Below are positions 25,515 through 38,300 of a stretch of DNA of 64,000 nucleotides, piece after piece. The notes under the pieces were generated by a model. It was not told the origin of the DNA, did no database searches, and saw only the letters and a program-made list of their open reading frames with translations. Made by a program: the position numbers and the translations under genes. The stretch spans positions 48,173-112,172 of the forward strand of contig NZ_QOCH01000004.1 in the NCBI RefSeq assembly GCF_003318275.1. The letters are read 5' to 3'. The DNA comes from Marinobacter sp. F3R11 (GTDB lineage Bacteria > Pseudomonadota > Gammaproteobacteria > Pseudomonadales > Oleiphilaceae). Position 1 is the first letter of the stretch. Every line of letters starts with the position of its first letter.

Positions 25515-28500
25515 GGTCTGGCACCTCTTCTGCTTCTGCTATTGCGAGGGAAGGCTGACTGCCATGGCTCACACTGGCGAAGGTCCCTGCATGCTTCCCC
25601 TGATTCGCTGAGGTTTCGTAGGTATGAATCCGGCCCTGTTTCAGCGAAATCTTGTTTTCGAAGAACTTGCGCAGACTTCTGTCCAGCTTCGGACATGCAG
25701 AAATCATGGTCAGATTATTCGCTTCCAGCATATCGGCCAGATGAGAAATATTGTTGGGGCTGAGTGTTGCCAGTTCATCAATGGGCCAGGTAATACGGGT
25801 ATTCAGATCAGGGCACAGGTAGCGTGTCAGGCCCATGAACACGGTCATGATCGCCAGATACGTCAGGCCGGTTGAGCTGGCAGACAGGAAGTCAGCATCC
25901 GTACGGATTACCACCTGCCGGTCGTTTTCTTTCATTTCCAGACGCATGTCGATCATCGACTCGACACTTTCTTTTACTTTGGCGTCGCTCAGGGTATCTG
26001 TAACCAGTTTAAACCGCCTCAGAATCGCATCGTTCGGCAGAGATCGACGATTCATCTGAATCCATGTTTGCCACTGCTCCACAAATTCCTTCAAAGGCTG
26101 CCAGGTTTCGTCTTCATAGACACGAGGCTCCAGCACCACCTGAATATCACTCAGGCTCTCGATCTGCTGATCCGTATTGATCTTGCGTTTCAGCAAACCC
26201 GAAACTGCTTTCACCTCACGCGCCATTACTTCCAGGCTGTCGAAATACTTAACCAGGCTGCCTGCCTCGGACACAAACTGATCAATCAGCGCATCACGTA
26301 GCTGAGGTATATCGGTATCCAGCAACTCACGCAGATCCGGAACCCGCGCCAGCTTGAAGCTTTCCTCGTGCTCCAGCACCTCACCGGTCATCTGGCTCCG
26401 CCGGTAGGCAGACAGCTTCTGCCAGGCCTGCTGGATCTGGGTATTGTCATACCGGTTCAGGATGGATGTGGCCTGATCAAAGGTGCCAACCACCTCTTTA
26501 CGCAACTGCTCCAGCTTCTGATAAGCACCCTGAAGCTCCTGCGTGAGATCAGCAATATTGCCCGGAAAGCCTTCAGCGAGAGTCTCACCCGGGAAGTGCT
26601 TAAGCACACCTTCGGCGGCCTCCATCTGATCCCGAAGCGTTTTGACAGCATTCTGGTGCTCGGCAATTGATACCTTCAGCCTGCGGTCCTGTTCCTTCCA
26701 GGTTCGCTCGGCTTCATTCCGTTCACGGAGCACTGCCTCGCGCTTTGCATTGGCCTGGTTGGCTTGCTCCGTAAGCGTTTCAACTTTGCTCCATTCCTGT
26801 TCACGCCATTTCCGGTATCCGCGTACAAGGTCCTCAGACGCGATAATTTTTTCGACTGTCCCGGTGAGTTTAGCCAGGGCCTCCCTGGCCTCTTTAACTA
26901 CTTCCGGATCAATACCCTCTTCAGACAGGCGCTGATCGTATATCTGGCGCTTTTTCCTGAGGCGCGCTTTATATTCAGAATCTGCCGAGGCTATGAGTTC
27001 ATTCTGCTTGTCAACGCTGGACTGAAGCTCCGACTCCTGCTCCGCCCAGTGAGCCCGTATATCCAGAATCTGCTGATGAAAACTGGTTTCAACGTCCCGG
27101 ATACCCTCTCCGGTCTGCTCATCGAAAGCCTTCAGCTTGCGCTGAACTTCCTCAAGATCCTTGCTGATTGTTGCGACTCGGGCAGCCTGCGCTTCCTTCA
27201 CTCGCAGGCGCACATTGGCAAGCCTGTCCTGGGCGTTATTGCGAGTGCGTTCAACCAGCGAGAACTCTGTTTCCAGCCGTTCGGCAATTTCAGCACGTTC
27301 TTTATAGGCAGCATGCCGGCGCTGGGCCTCACGCTCGGTTTCTGCCCGCAGTTTAATTGCCTCCTGCCGTTCGGTGTCGATGCTTCGACTGCGCTCCTGC
27401 AGAGCCTCCTCGGACGCGGCAAAATCCGGCACCGGCAAGGCATCCAGCGCGAGCTGCCACCCCATCAATGCTGTTTCACTGGCGTCCGGATCACGGGTTG
27501 GTGCCAGATCCTTTCTGTGCAGCAACGACGGATTAACCACCTTTGCCAGACGGCTGCCCCACTCCGGGTCCTGGCTACGTAGCTGCGACAACCAGGTTCC
27601 ATTTTCAGGGGCGATCTGTTTTTGCAGCTCGTTAAATCTGTCTTCCAGCTCCTGGACTTTTACATCCATGTGCTGAACCTGTTCCTGAGCTGCTTTCCAG
27701 TCTCTATCTGCCTGATCCCGCTTACGCCCGGCTTCCAGACGATTTTCGTGCACCTGAGCGAGCTGTTCGGAAGCTTCCTCGGAAGCCTGCTCTGCGGAAG
27801 CGATTTCCTGTTGTTCCGCCCCGGTCTGCCCCGGATTATCCCTGAGCGCCGATAAACGGGCCTGTTCGCTGGTCAGCTCCGAGCGTTCGAGCGACCGGGT
27901 ATCTTTGTATTCAGATACAGCTGTCACTTTGTCTGCTTTGACCGAGTTCAGCTTCAGTTCATAAGCGTGCTTCGCAGAGGTCAGTGCAGCTTCAGCTTCC
28001 CTCAGGCGCTGCTGACGCTGAGCCTGCTGTTTCTCATGTTCGCGCTGGATACGTTGCTTCTCGAGGTCGAATTCACCCTCGATGGCGGAGGCCTTACCGG
28101 TGAGGTTGTCGTAATCAGCCTGTGCCGTCGCCAGCCGCTGCCGGTAGTCCGCGAGGTTGTCAAAACGCTGGGCCAGATCGGGCAGATCATCTGCCTCATA
28201 CTTTTCGTTCTGCCGGTGCAGGGCCGCAACCTGCCTGTCCAACGACTCAAAATCAGCGTTGTGATCGGTAATCTGGCGAGCAAGCTGGCGATCCGCTTCT
28301 TCAAATGCCGATCGTTGATCGGTTCTCTCTGTTTCAAGTCGCTCTTTTTGCTGACTCAACTCCCCCGCTTTTTCCCGGGCTTCCTCAAGAGTTACAAACA
28401 AATTAGCGACCGTTTTATCGGCCTGTTCAAGTATCGCCCGGCGCTCTGCGTCTTTTCTCAGGCAGGTGCGGATTTTTTCTTCCTCACCCGCAAAGGCGGA

Positions 28501-29250
28501 AAGGCTCTGTATATCCGCAATCAGATCCTTGCGGTCAATGGCCCGGGGCCTTGCATGCTGGTGGATATTCTCGAACTGCGTCTCGCAGATCATGGTCTTG
28601 AAGCTGCTCAGAAGCCGATGCTTGTTCAGCACCACATGGGTGAGCCGTTCAATATTGGTCATCTGGGTATCGCTGTCACCCAGGCCGAACTCTGCAGCCA
28701 GTGCGCGAAGGGCCCGGGCGTCCGCAGGTAAACGCTTCAGAAGTTTCTGATTACGCTGAATGATTGCCCGGTAATTGGTAATGGTATCGATCATCTTCGA
28801 GACAGTTGTGCCTCTCTGGCGCAGAGCAGCAAACACATCGTCTGCACTGGCCCCACCCTGAAGAAGCTCTTTGATTTCTGCTGCAAAGAAAGTTTCTTCG
28901 GCGGACCCGGCCACAAAGCGATAACAGGGCTTACCCTGAGCATGACGATACATTACCGCGCAATAAAGCCCTGTATGTCGCCGGTACTCGAAAATAATGA
29001 GGCTTTGAAAAGTGGGCAGATAATAGTCCAGAAAGGACAGTTTACCCGATGCCTTGGTGACTATCCGTTCCGGCTCTTCACCAAAGAAAGCCGGAACAAG
29101 AGCCAGAACAGACGTTTTGCCGGCCCCGTTCACACCACCAAGGTGCGTTCGTTCGCGGCAATCGATTTTGATGGTTCGTCCCTTCACTTGCTTGAAGGAG
29201 TGGTGCAGGACGATGCTTTCCAATCCGTAGCTTACAGTCTCGCCAGACAA
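25507..29250 (-). CDS. SMC/MukB-like ATPase with long coiled coil (JetC/MksB-like)
   Basis: The protein has 1247 residues. The N-terminal half-head has Walker A G39-V-N-G42-A-G44-K-T46. Two long coiled-coil arms (about residues 250-480 and 620-900) flank a central hinge-like region (about 480-620). The C-terminal half-head has a signature-like S-S-T-G-L-T-Y-L (near residue 1120) and Walker B I-T-W-P-I-D-E (near 1153). This is the SMC/Rad50/MukB build. The signature is closer to MukB/JetC than to canonical L-S-G-G-Q SMCs. In Wadjet and MksB systems such motors extrude plasmid DNA loops and activate the nuclease. Here the motor is the first gene of the operon, whereas JetC and MksB normally follow the kleisin and KITE genes. 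Confidence 0.82.
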   Translation of the reverse strand: MSGETVSYGLESIVLHHSFKQVKGRTIKIDCRERTHLGGVNGAGKTSVLALVPAFFGEEPERIVTKASGKLSFLDYYLPTFQSLIIFEYRRHTGLYCAVMYRHAQGKPCYRFVAGSAEETFFAAEIKELLQGGASADDVFAALRQRGTTVSKMIDTITNYRAIIQRNQKLLKRLPADARALRALAAEFGLGDSDTQMTNIERLTHVVLNKHRLLSSFKTMICETQFENIHQHARPRAIDRKDLIADIQSLSAFAGEEEKIRTCLRKDAERRAILEQADKTVANLFVTLEEAREKAGELSQQKERLETERTDQRSAFEEADRQLARQITDHNADFESLDRQVAALHRQNEKYEADDLPDLAQRFDNLADYRQRLATAQADYDNLTGKASAIEGEFDLEKQRIQREHEKQQAQRQQRLREAEAALTSAKHAYELKLNSVKADKVTAVSEYKDTRSLERSELTSEQARLSALRDNPGQTGAEQQEIASAEQASEEASEQLAQVHENRLEAGRKRDQADRDWKAAQEQVQHMDVKVQELEDRFNELQKQIAPENGTWLSQLRSQDPEWGSRLAKVVNPSLLHRKDLAPTRDPDASETALMGWQLALDALPVPDFAASEEALQERSRSIDTERQEAIKLRAETEREAQRRHAAYKERAEIAERLETEFSLVERTRNNAQDRLANVRLRVKEAQAARVATISKDLEEVQRKLKAFDEQTGEGIRDVETSFHQQILDIRAHWAEQESELQSSVDKQNELIASADSEYKARLRKKRQIYDQRLSEEGIDPEVVKEAREALAKLTGTVEKIIASEDLVRGYRKWREQEWSKVETLTEQANQANAKREAVLRERNEAERTWKEQDRRLKVSIAEHQNAVKTLRDQMEAAEGVLKHFPGETLAEGFPGNIADLTQELQGAYQKLEQLRKEVVGTFDQATSILNRYDNTQIQQAWQKLSAYRRSQMTGEVLEHEESFKLARVPDLRELLDTDIPQLRDALIDQFVSEAGSLVKYFDSLEVMAREVKAVSGLLKRKINTDQQIESLSDIQVVLEPRVYEDETWQPLKEFVEQWQTWIQMNRRSLPNDAILRRFKLVTDTLSDAKVKESVESMIDMRLEMKENDRQVVIRTDADFLSASSTGLTYLAIMTVFMGLTRYLCPDLNTRITWPIDELATLSPNNISHLADMLEANNLTMISACPKLDRSLRKFFENKISLKQGRIHTYETSANQGKHAGTFASVSHGSQPSLAIAEAEEVPDHE

Positions 29251-29307
29251 ACTGATTTCCCCGTAACGGCAGGTCGTTCTTGAAACCTGCAGTATACAGT
29301 GAATAGT

Positions 29308-29325
29308 TCACGGACAAAGCCGTGA
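29308..29325. terminator. hairpin between the adhesin 3' end and the SMC operon
   Basis: A perfect 6-bp stem (TCACGG / CCGTGA, loop ACAAAG) lies about 35 bases beyond the adhesin stop. It has no T-tract, so it may be a weak or factor-dependent terminator. The SMC operon promoter must lie in the same 109-base gap. Confidence 0.35.
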
Positions 29326-29359
29326 GCCTGGCGGACTGTTCAGCAAATGGGCAGTTGCC

Positions 29360-32300
29360 TTAATCAACAACCTCAATATTGGTTATCGACTCGGCAATGT
29401 TCACCGTAACACCGCCAGCACCTTCATAGGTAACGTAGCCACCACTGCTGTTTCCATCTGTTGTCCACTCGTTACTCAGATAGACAGTATCTTCACTGTC
29501 GCCGTCAATGGTCAGCATCTCATTGTCACCGCTTATATCCAGAACGTCCTGGACACTTATTCCCTGGCCACTATCCCCAACGGCGTTGCTTCCACCAATT
29601 CCCAGGTCCAGTGATTCAATGTTCTGCAGGTGGTTTGTCAGATCCTGTGCACTCAGGTTCTCACCGAAGCGGAGCTGAATCGTATCCTCGCCACCGAAGC
29701 CGTCGATGCCTTCACCGGTCCAGAGCAGGGTGTCATCGCCGGTGGTGGAATACTGCTCTGTCACACCGCTGGTGTCGATACTGGCCCAAGTGCTTGGGTC
29801 GTTGTCCAGAGTAGTCCACTCGGAGCTGTCACCATTTTCGCTTTCCACGGTTTTCGCTCTGACCCTGACGTCATTCAGCGCATTGGCCGCCTGCACAAAG
29901 GTCAGTTTTTCCGCATCTTCCGTGGTCAAGCCGCTAAGGGTATAGACGCCCGAGGTTTCATTGTAAGAGACCTTATCGGTACCGCTGATCAGGCTGCCAT
30001 CCACATAGAAGGCGGCATGCTCGCCCATGCCGGAGAACTCCAGGGTCAGAGTTTCCGTTGAGCTATCCAGCAGATCAATCTGTTCCGGATCTCTGAGCTC
30101 ATGGTTGAGGTTAAGCACAATCCTATCGCCTTCTTCACCAAAACTCGGCGTGGGCGCCAAGATCACACCATCCGCCTGAGGATTAACCTTCAGGTCAAAA
30201 ATTTTCTCGCTAACAAAATCTTCGGTCAGCGCATTTTCACCGGATGTAACCTGCAGCTTCAGATCACTGACCGTACCGCTCCAGTACTGAGGGGGCATAA
30301 TGCCGATATAGTTCGGGATTTCACCATTCCCCAGCAGCCAGCTGTTGGTGGTGCCGTCACCACCGGCGTTGTTGGACAGGTCAGCCAGTGATGCATCGCT
30401 GGCACTGTCACCCACATAGACCAGGAAGCCGTTGGGCACATCGCGCAGCAGCACGGTGCCGATGGATTCGGAGCCATCATTGTCTTCGAGGCCGCTATCG
30501 GTCACATTCAACTGAATCACGTTGGATTTGTCCGCTGCCACTAACTGACTGGCGTTTTCTGTGCCAGATACATCCGCCACGGCAAAGTCGTAGCCGCTGT
30601 TGACCGGGTTGATCACTCCGGCCTGGGTCACCGTGCCGGTTTCAACTGCACTGGAACCGGTTTCACGGCTCCTGGTCCAGGCCGAGAGGCTCACGGAGCC
30701 GCTCACATGGTCGCCGGAAGCGGTGTAGCTCAGCGCAATGGTGCTGGCCGGGTCAGTCACCTCAATCACATAGTAGTCACCATCCGCAATCCCGGCGACG
30801 CCACTAACCGGAGAAGTACTCAGGGCCGTTCCGCCCTGTTCAAGTACACCCGTACCATCAATACCTGACTCATCCAGCTGCAAATAAAGTTTGCCATCCA
30901 CCAGAGTCCAATTGGGATCATCCGCCCCATTGGACAGATCGATGGTAAAGGTCAGATCGCTGCCTTCATCCACAGCCGGTGCGCTGATGCTGATCTCCGG
31001 CTCATCACTGACCGGCTGTACCCCATCAAAGCTGGCGTTAACGGTCTCGTCATCTCTCAAACCACTAGGCACATAGGTGGTCAGTTTGGCATCAAAGTCA
31101 AAGTTGCCCTTATTACTATTCCAGTCAGCCGGCGGGGTTACCGTGATGCTGTCCATAAGGGTCTGCAGCTCGCTATTTCCCCCAGTTCCTGAAGCCGTCC
31201 ACACCGTTTCGCCACCGATAACGGTTGAGGTCATGCCGGTTACAACCGTGCCTACCGGCAGGTTGGACAGAGTGATATTGAAGCCGTTATCGGTAACACC
31301 GTCTTCAATCTCGCCATTGAAGGCTTCATTCAGTGTAAATGCGATGTCTTCAGTTGGGTCAAACTCACTTTGCTCCCAGGCAATAATCTCCGCTGGCTCC
31401 TGGCTTTCATCTCCAGCCGGGAAATTCGTTGTTAAAGAGACAGTTGTGCTATCTGTCTTCAGCTGACCATTGCTGGCATCTTCCGTAGTAACCGTAATGG
31501 AGATTTCGTGGTCAGTCAGGCCACCCGCTTCCGACTGTACTTTAAGACTAATTGACGGAGTCAGGGCTGAACCAAAACTGTCATCGGTGATAAACAACCA
31601 TTGGTTTCCGCCGATAAAATCGGCTCCCTCAACGATGACACCTTCGGGCACATTATCCAGCAGGATACGAGTCAGCTTCTCGCTGCCATCATAGTCACCG
31701 CCATTGATACCTTCGTTGGCGATATTCAGGTTGATGGTTGCATCACCTGTTGAGGTCATGGAAATATCACCAGACGTCACCGTGAGATCCGGCTGGTCGG
31801 TGACTGCGGTTACGCTAACGTTGTAGGTTTGATCCCCGGACATTTCGGATGCCGGAGATACGGTGCCATCATCACCCGGATCTTCAACCCTGTACTGAAC
31901 GGTAAAGCTGCCGTTACCGTGCCAGTTGTCACCACCCTTGAGGTAGATATTGTCCATGGCGGTGCTGTCCAGCTTATACCAGCCGTCCTCCAGAGTGACA
32001 CCCGATTCAGTACCATCCAGAGCGCTGCCTGATGCGCCATAGGTCAGGATATAGCCGCCTGCGTTATCAAGATCATCCTTGCTGATCCAGACTTCGGTAA
32101 TGGTCTCCCCGGTTTCACCGTTCTGCTGCTGGGCGCTGAAGTCCAGTTTTGCAGGCGTATCCTCAACCCCACCAGTGCTCAGATTCATGGTCGCTTCCGG
32201 CGACGGAGTGATCCTGACCTGAACTTTGTGCTCTGCCGTGAGCGAGTCACCATCGTTTTCGGTGGTGACCGCAGCCAGAGTGAACTCGGCCGAAGTGCCA

Positions 32301-35300
32301 CTGAAATTGGTCGGGGTGGTGATTTTCACACTGCTCAGTTCACTGGCTGCAAAGACCCACTCCTCATTGCCCAGAGAGGTAGCACCCTCCACGCCGAAGC
32401 CGTCCGGCAGATCGGAGAGCTTGAAGCTCAGGGTTTCGGAGCCGTCGGTATCAACCAGTGAAGGAGTGCCGTCAAGAAGTTCTGTCAGCATCACGCCGTC
32501 AGCGCTGTCCACATCGGCTTCGGTGAAGCTCTGATCTCCAACCACTTTAACAGCAACATTTGCCGGGTCTGCATCCCCTTTGGGGGTAATGTTGATCTTC
32601 AGTTCAAACGGGTCTGACTCACTATGATACGGAGTGCCACCCACCTCCAGAGTGTCTACTGAAATAGTTTCAACTTTCAGGGTAAACGGCTCATTAGAGT
32701 GTTCGGGTGGAGTAATTTTCATTTCATCTCCGGTAACCGGATCGAAATCTTCGATCACCAGTTTCCAGGTACCATCCCCGTTATCCGCAACGGTGTAGCC
32801 ACCAGGGGACGCTTTTGAGATGGTATCAGTGCCATACTTCAGCTCAGCGCCATCGGGAATGCTGTCGATAGTGACGTTAAAGGTTTCAGAAGGATCTGAG
32901 CTGCTGGGCCGTATGGACAACGGCATCTCATCATCTTCATCACCTTTAACCCGCGCAGTGACCGTGGTGGTTACTTCATCCGCAGCCGGCTTAATGAGAA
33001 TATTAGTCAACTCAGCAGAACCACTAACCGCCTCGACCGATTCTCCGCCATCATCATCGGTATCCACAGTCACGGCCTGCACGTTGATTTTGAACTGACC
33101 AGAGAAGTTTTCCGGTGCCTTGAATTGCAGGCTATCCAGGTATTCGACCGGAACACGGACGGCATCGCCGCCGAAGGTTTGGGTGATCGTATTACCCGAG
33201 CCATCGGTGTAACTGAACTGGGAACCAGCAGGGTTTGTTTGAATACCATTGTCAGCTGTCAGTTCAGGGGTCAAGGCGGCGAACACCTGTTCATCATCTT
33301 CAACGCTCCAGCCACCTCCCAGATTAAATCCGCTCTCGGACCCCAGAGTGAACCACTGGTCTTCTTCACCTTCGGTGGTGTATTCATGACCGGCGGTCAT
33401 ATCAACATCATTACCATCCTGGCCATCGGTATCTGAATCGGTACGTTCAGCTACCGGTTTTACAGTGATAGCAACATTATGATTGGTTGTAGCCTCATGG
33501 GTGACCGGTGAACCATTCACCGTCTGGGTATCTTTAGAGGTTACCGTTACCTCAATATCAGCATCCAGACTGCTGTGGCCTGGCGGGGTAATCTCAAAGT
33601 CGCCCAGAACATCCTGAAGATCGTAACTACCCAAGGCTGTAATGGTGTACGACCCACCAGACTCCACTACCTCCCAGTCAGTATTTTCGCCAACTGAAGG
33701 CTTGGTAATTGTCCAGGCGCCATTGGCATCTGTAGGCACTGTAAAGCTGACTTCGGTGATAATTTCACTACCACCATCACTGTTGTCATCTGTTACCTGA
33801 ATACCTGACAGGAAGGCAACTGCGGTGTCCTCATTAGTTTCCAGGCTGCTGGAAGTGTTTACATCACCGGCAACCGGCTCAACATAAAGGTTAAGGGTGA
33901 CCGAACTGGTTTCTTCTCCCGGCTTTCCACCATAGCTATCAAGATCAGTATCTGAATCAGTATCCACAGCCTTCAGAGTGACAGAGATGTTTTCTATATC
34001 ACCACTGAAGTCTTTGGGTGGTGTGATGCTAACGACTGGAAAATCCGTAGCTGAATCATTCAGATCCGGTGCAGGAATGGTAATTTTCCCGTCAGCACCA
34101 ACGGTCGTATTAGTACCGTCCACATTAACAATACTGCCCGCGGGCAGGCTTTCAATCACCAGTTCCCGCGTTTCACTACCATCCAAATCTTCAAAACTGG
34201 CAGACAACACACTGGTCAGATCGAACGCCGTGTCTTCATCAATAGTCGCATCATAAGAACCTTCTTCCATGCCATTGATCGACAATTTAACGGGATCTGT
34301 AATTGCGACGACGTCGACGTTGACGCTGGTTTCCGTGCTCGCCGGATCCACGCCCGCGACAGGATCACCATTGGTATCCACCTCATAGGAATCCACGCCA
34401 GCTGTAACAGTAAAGTTATCCGCATCATGCTCTGGTGGCAGGACCTTCAACGCATTGAACTGATCTTGTGTCAGCACCAGATCAACATCGCCTGCATCAA
34501 GACCATTGAGGTGGTTGTCACCATCCAGATACTCCTGAATCAGCACCGTAATGGGAGAGCCGTCAGCGGCGAACAGCAGTGCATCCGAGCTATTGCCATC
34601 CAACAGCTGCGCGCCGCTCGGAATACCGTCCAGCGTAATTGCACTCAGGCGCTCCGGAAAATCCGCGCTGGCTCCTGCCTCCTGAGTATCGTCGGTAATG
34701 GTAGGCGTGTTCAGTCCCAGGGCGACAGCAACGTCCTCGTCCGTCGTAACGTTCCCACCATCAGTAAAGCCTGGCGCATCGGACACCGGGTTAACGGTCA
34801 CTTCAACCGTATAGGTTTTGGTCTCGTTATCCGTCACCGTGGTATAGGTGAACGTATCCGTTCCACTGTAGTTGGTAATAGGCGTGTAAGTGATCGTGCC
34901 ATCGTTATTGACGGTAGCAGTACCATGACTCGGCGCCGCGGTTCCCGGGCTGCCATCGCCAATGGTGGTGTTATCTTTCGTTGCATCAGCGTTGGTGGCG
35001 AAGGTATTAGCGTCGTCAGTGCCGTCCGAGTCCTCATCGACCGTGTGGACCTGAGCCTGAGTGGGATCTGGCGCATCATCTATAACAACAACACTAAAAT
35101 CCGTCGTTGTTCCGTCACCATCTGCATCAGTAATATGAAGGTTCTCAAATCCAAGATTCAAACCGCTAACGGAGTCCCCATACTCATTGACATGGTCAAT
35201 TGCCCCAAGCAGTTCAAACTCATAACCCGGGCTGCCCTGAGGATCGGTAATTTCGACAACAAATACTTTAATGTCGTCAACCACGTTACCTTTATAGGCT

Positions 35301-38300
35301 GTCAGCGTGTGCCCATCGTTACTGATTTCGTAGTTCAGGGAGGCGCCGGAGGATTCCAGACCAAGAGTATCAAGACCTGCAACTGTTGAAGCGGTAAACT
35401 GCACATCCCCTGCACCATCAGCCCCAAACACCACGTTCAGGCTGTTGGACACCTCAATCTGACTGGCATCTTTAATCGTGGCGCTACCCTGAGCCAGATG
35501 TGCCTCATAGACTGTGCCGTCTGTGGGGGCCGCGGACACCGAAGGGCCATCATCCCTGAAGACAAATTTGCCGCCTACATCCACAGATGCTGTGCCTGTA
35601 TCACCGTCACCATCCGTTGCGCTGGCAACTAACTGAATGGCGTTGTCAGTCAGACGCAGCTCATCATTGTGAGAGGCTGCGTCCGGGTGCTCCAACGGAC
35701 GGCTCTGGGTCAGGGTCGCCGCGCCGGTGCTTTCGTTTATTTCGATACGGAAGGCAATATCACCGCTAGAGTCGTTGCCCACACGGCCAACCACATCATC
35801 GCCATCCATAAACAGATGGATTTCGGTACCGGTTTCCGTATCGGTTACACCACTGGCCGTGCCGTCTGATACGTTCAGGCTGTAAACCGTTGCATCTGCA
35901 GCCGCCGCGCCGTCTGCGCCGTATGCCGAATCAAACACACCTGTCACAAAGTCCGCATTGGTACTGCTAACACTGCCACCCGAAAAATCACTTTCATCAA
36001 CAGTCAGGTTGCCAGGAGACGTACCCGTCAGAGTCACTACCGGCTCGTCGTCGACAATGTTGATGGTCACTGTGTTTTCTACGGTGTTGCCGTACTGGTC
36101 TACTGCGGTGTAGGTGAAGGTTTCGGTTTCATCCGCGCCATCAACATCGTCAACGGGCGAGGTCAACGTGTAGCTGTATGTGCCGTCGCCATTGATGGTC
36201 AAGGTACCGCGGCTTCCTGCCTGATCGCCCACACTGGTGGAATCCAGGCTCCAGCCCGTCTGCAGGTTCAGGTTGCCAGTCGTCGAATCCCTGCCTGACG
36301 CTTCGTCAGAACCATCAGTAAGGCCGGCCTCATCCACAGAGCCAGTTGTACCTGCCGGCGTGCCCGTTACATCCGCAATGTTGATGGTCAAGGTGGTGGT
36401 TGAGCGATCCCCGTCGGCATCCTCGACCGTGTAGACAAAGATATCCTGATCATCTGCTGTGGTGGCATTGGCACTGGCTTCGTAACTATAGCTACCATCT
36501 GCATTCAATGTCAGAGTGCCGTACTGACCGGCGATTGAGCTTGCAACACCGCTGCTTACCTCAGTGCTGGTGTCACCACCTGCGGCACGCACGCCAATGA
36601 CCGCGCTGCCACTATTGCTCCAGCCATCAGCCCCGGCAGTGTCGTTAGACAGCACGCCCCCATTTGCCTCAACGTTGAGGGTTGCGCCTTCTGTGACATT
36701 TGCACTTACATCCGCAACGGCTACCGGTTGATCGTCGTTGATGGTAATCGTTACTGTGTTGGTAACTGTATTGCCGTTCGCATCAACAGCCGTGTAACTG
36801 AAGCTATCGCTGGTGCTATCACCAGAAGTCGGCTCGGTGAGGGTGTAGCTGTAAGTGCCGTCAGTATCGACAGTCCAGTTGCCATGAGCACTGGTACCGC
36901 TCTGGGCAGCTCCAACAGACCAGTCTGCCTGAAGGTTGAGGCTACCGCTGGTTATTTCGTTGTCAGACGCTTCTTGAGAGCCACCTTCGAGGCCAGATTC
37001 CTCCACACTCGTTGTAGTATCAGCCGGTGTACCTGTCACGTCGGCTACCTTGATGGTCAGCGTGGTGCTGGTTTCATCGCCGTCCCCATCACGAACGGTG
37101 TAGGTGAATACGTCCTCGGCATCCGCCGTAATGGCATCTGCGGTTGAAACATACTCGTAGCTACCGTCCGCATTCAGGGTGATATAGCCGTATTGGCCAT
37201 CAATCCGGCCGCCTACACCACCTGTAGCCGTGGTGCCTGTATCGCCCGCTTCGATACCGACAACCTCTCCGGTATCCGACCAGCCATCGGCGCCGGAGGT
37301 GTCGTTGGACAGTACGCCGCCAGCGGCATCAACATTTAGGGTTTCGCCCTCTGCAACCACTGCACTTTCATCAGCAACAGCCTGTGGCACATCGTCAACG
37401 ATAGTGACTGTCACCGTATTAATGACGGTGTTGTCATTCGCATCAATAGCCGTGTAACTGAAACTGTCACTGGTGTTATCGCCTGATGTTGAATCTGTCA
37501 ACGTATAGCTGTAGGTGCCGTCAGTGTCGACGGCCCAGGTACCATGAGCACTGGTACCGCTCTGGGCGGTTCCAACAGACCAGCCAGCCTGGAGGCTGAG
37601 ATTACCGCTGGCCATTTCGCTGCCGGACGCTTCTGCAGAACCACCTGCAACACCCGATTCACCCACGCTTGTTGGGGTGTCTTCGGGTGCAGCCATCACG
37701 TCGGCCACATTAATGGTCAACGTGGTTTCTGCGAGATCGCCGTCACCATCCTTCACAGTGTAGGTGAACAGGTCTTCGGCTCCGGCCGATACGCTGTCCG
37801 GGTTGGCCAGATAGGTATAGCTGCCATCGGCATTTAACGTGAGTGTGCCGTATAAGCCGGAAATGGCCTGGCCTACGTTTGCGTTTTCAACAGCACTGCC
37901 GCCGCCGGATATAACACCTACAATCGAATTGCCGTTATTCGCCCATGCGTCAGTACCTGGCTCGTCATTATCCAGTACGTTGCCCGTTGTGCTGCCGCCT
38001 TCGGTGACGTTGCTGCTATCCGCCACGGCTGCCGGGCCATCGTCCTGGAATACGAACCGGTCACCAATATTGACGGTATTGCTGATCTCATCGCCATCGC
38101 CATCTTTGGCTGTGGCTTTCAGGTCAATCGCACCGTTAGTGATTTTGACGGCGTCGTCAGGGGTGAGCGGATCCTGATGTTCCAGAGCGCGGTTCTGGGT
38201 CAGCGTCACTTCGCCCGTGGCCGGATTTACCTCAATGGTAAAGACCACGTCCCCACTGGACGTATGGCCTTCGACAACACCGTTATTATCAACCAGCGTT

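Noticed and set aside
26764..27582. 272-codon open frame on the plus strand
   Set aside because: It lies opposite the coiled-coil part of the SMC-like gene. Such long antisense frames arise from its codon composition.
34427..35389. 320-codon and many other plus-strand frames across 29.4-42 kb
   Set aside because: All are antisense to the giant adhesin, whose repeats create long open antisense frames; none has protein-like features.
36040..38040. Regularly spaced repeats considered as a CRISPR or satellite array
   Set aside because: The period of 660-680 bases and the in-frame domain repeats show that they are coding repeats in the adhesin.
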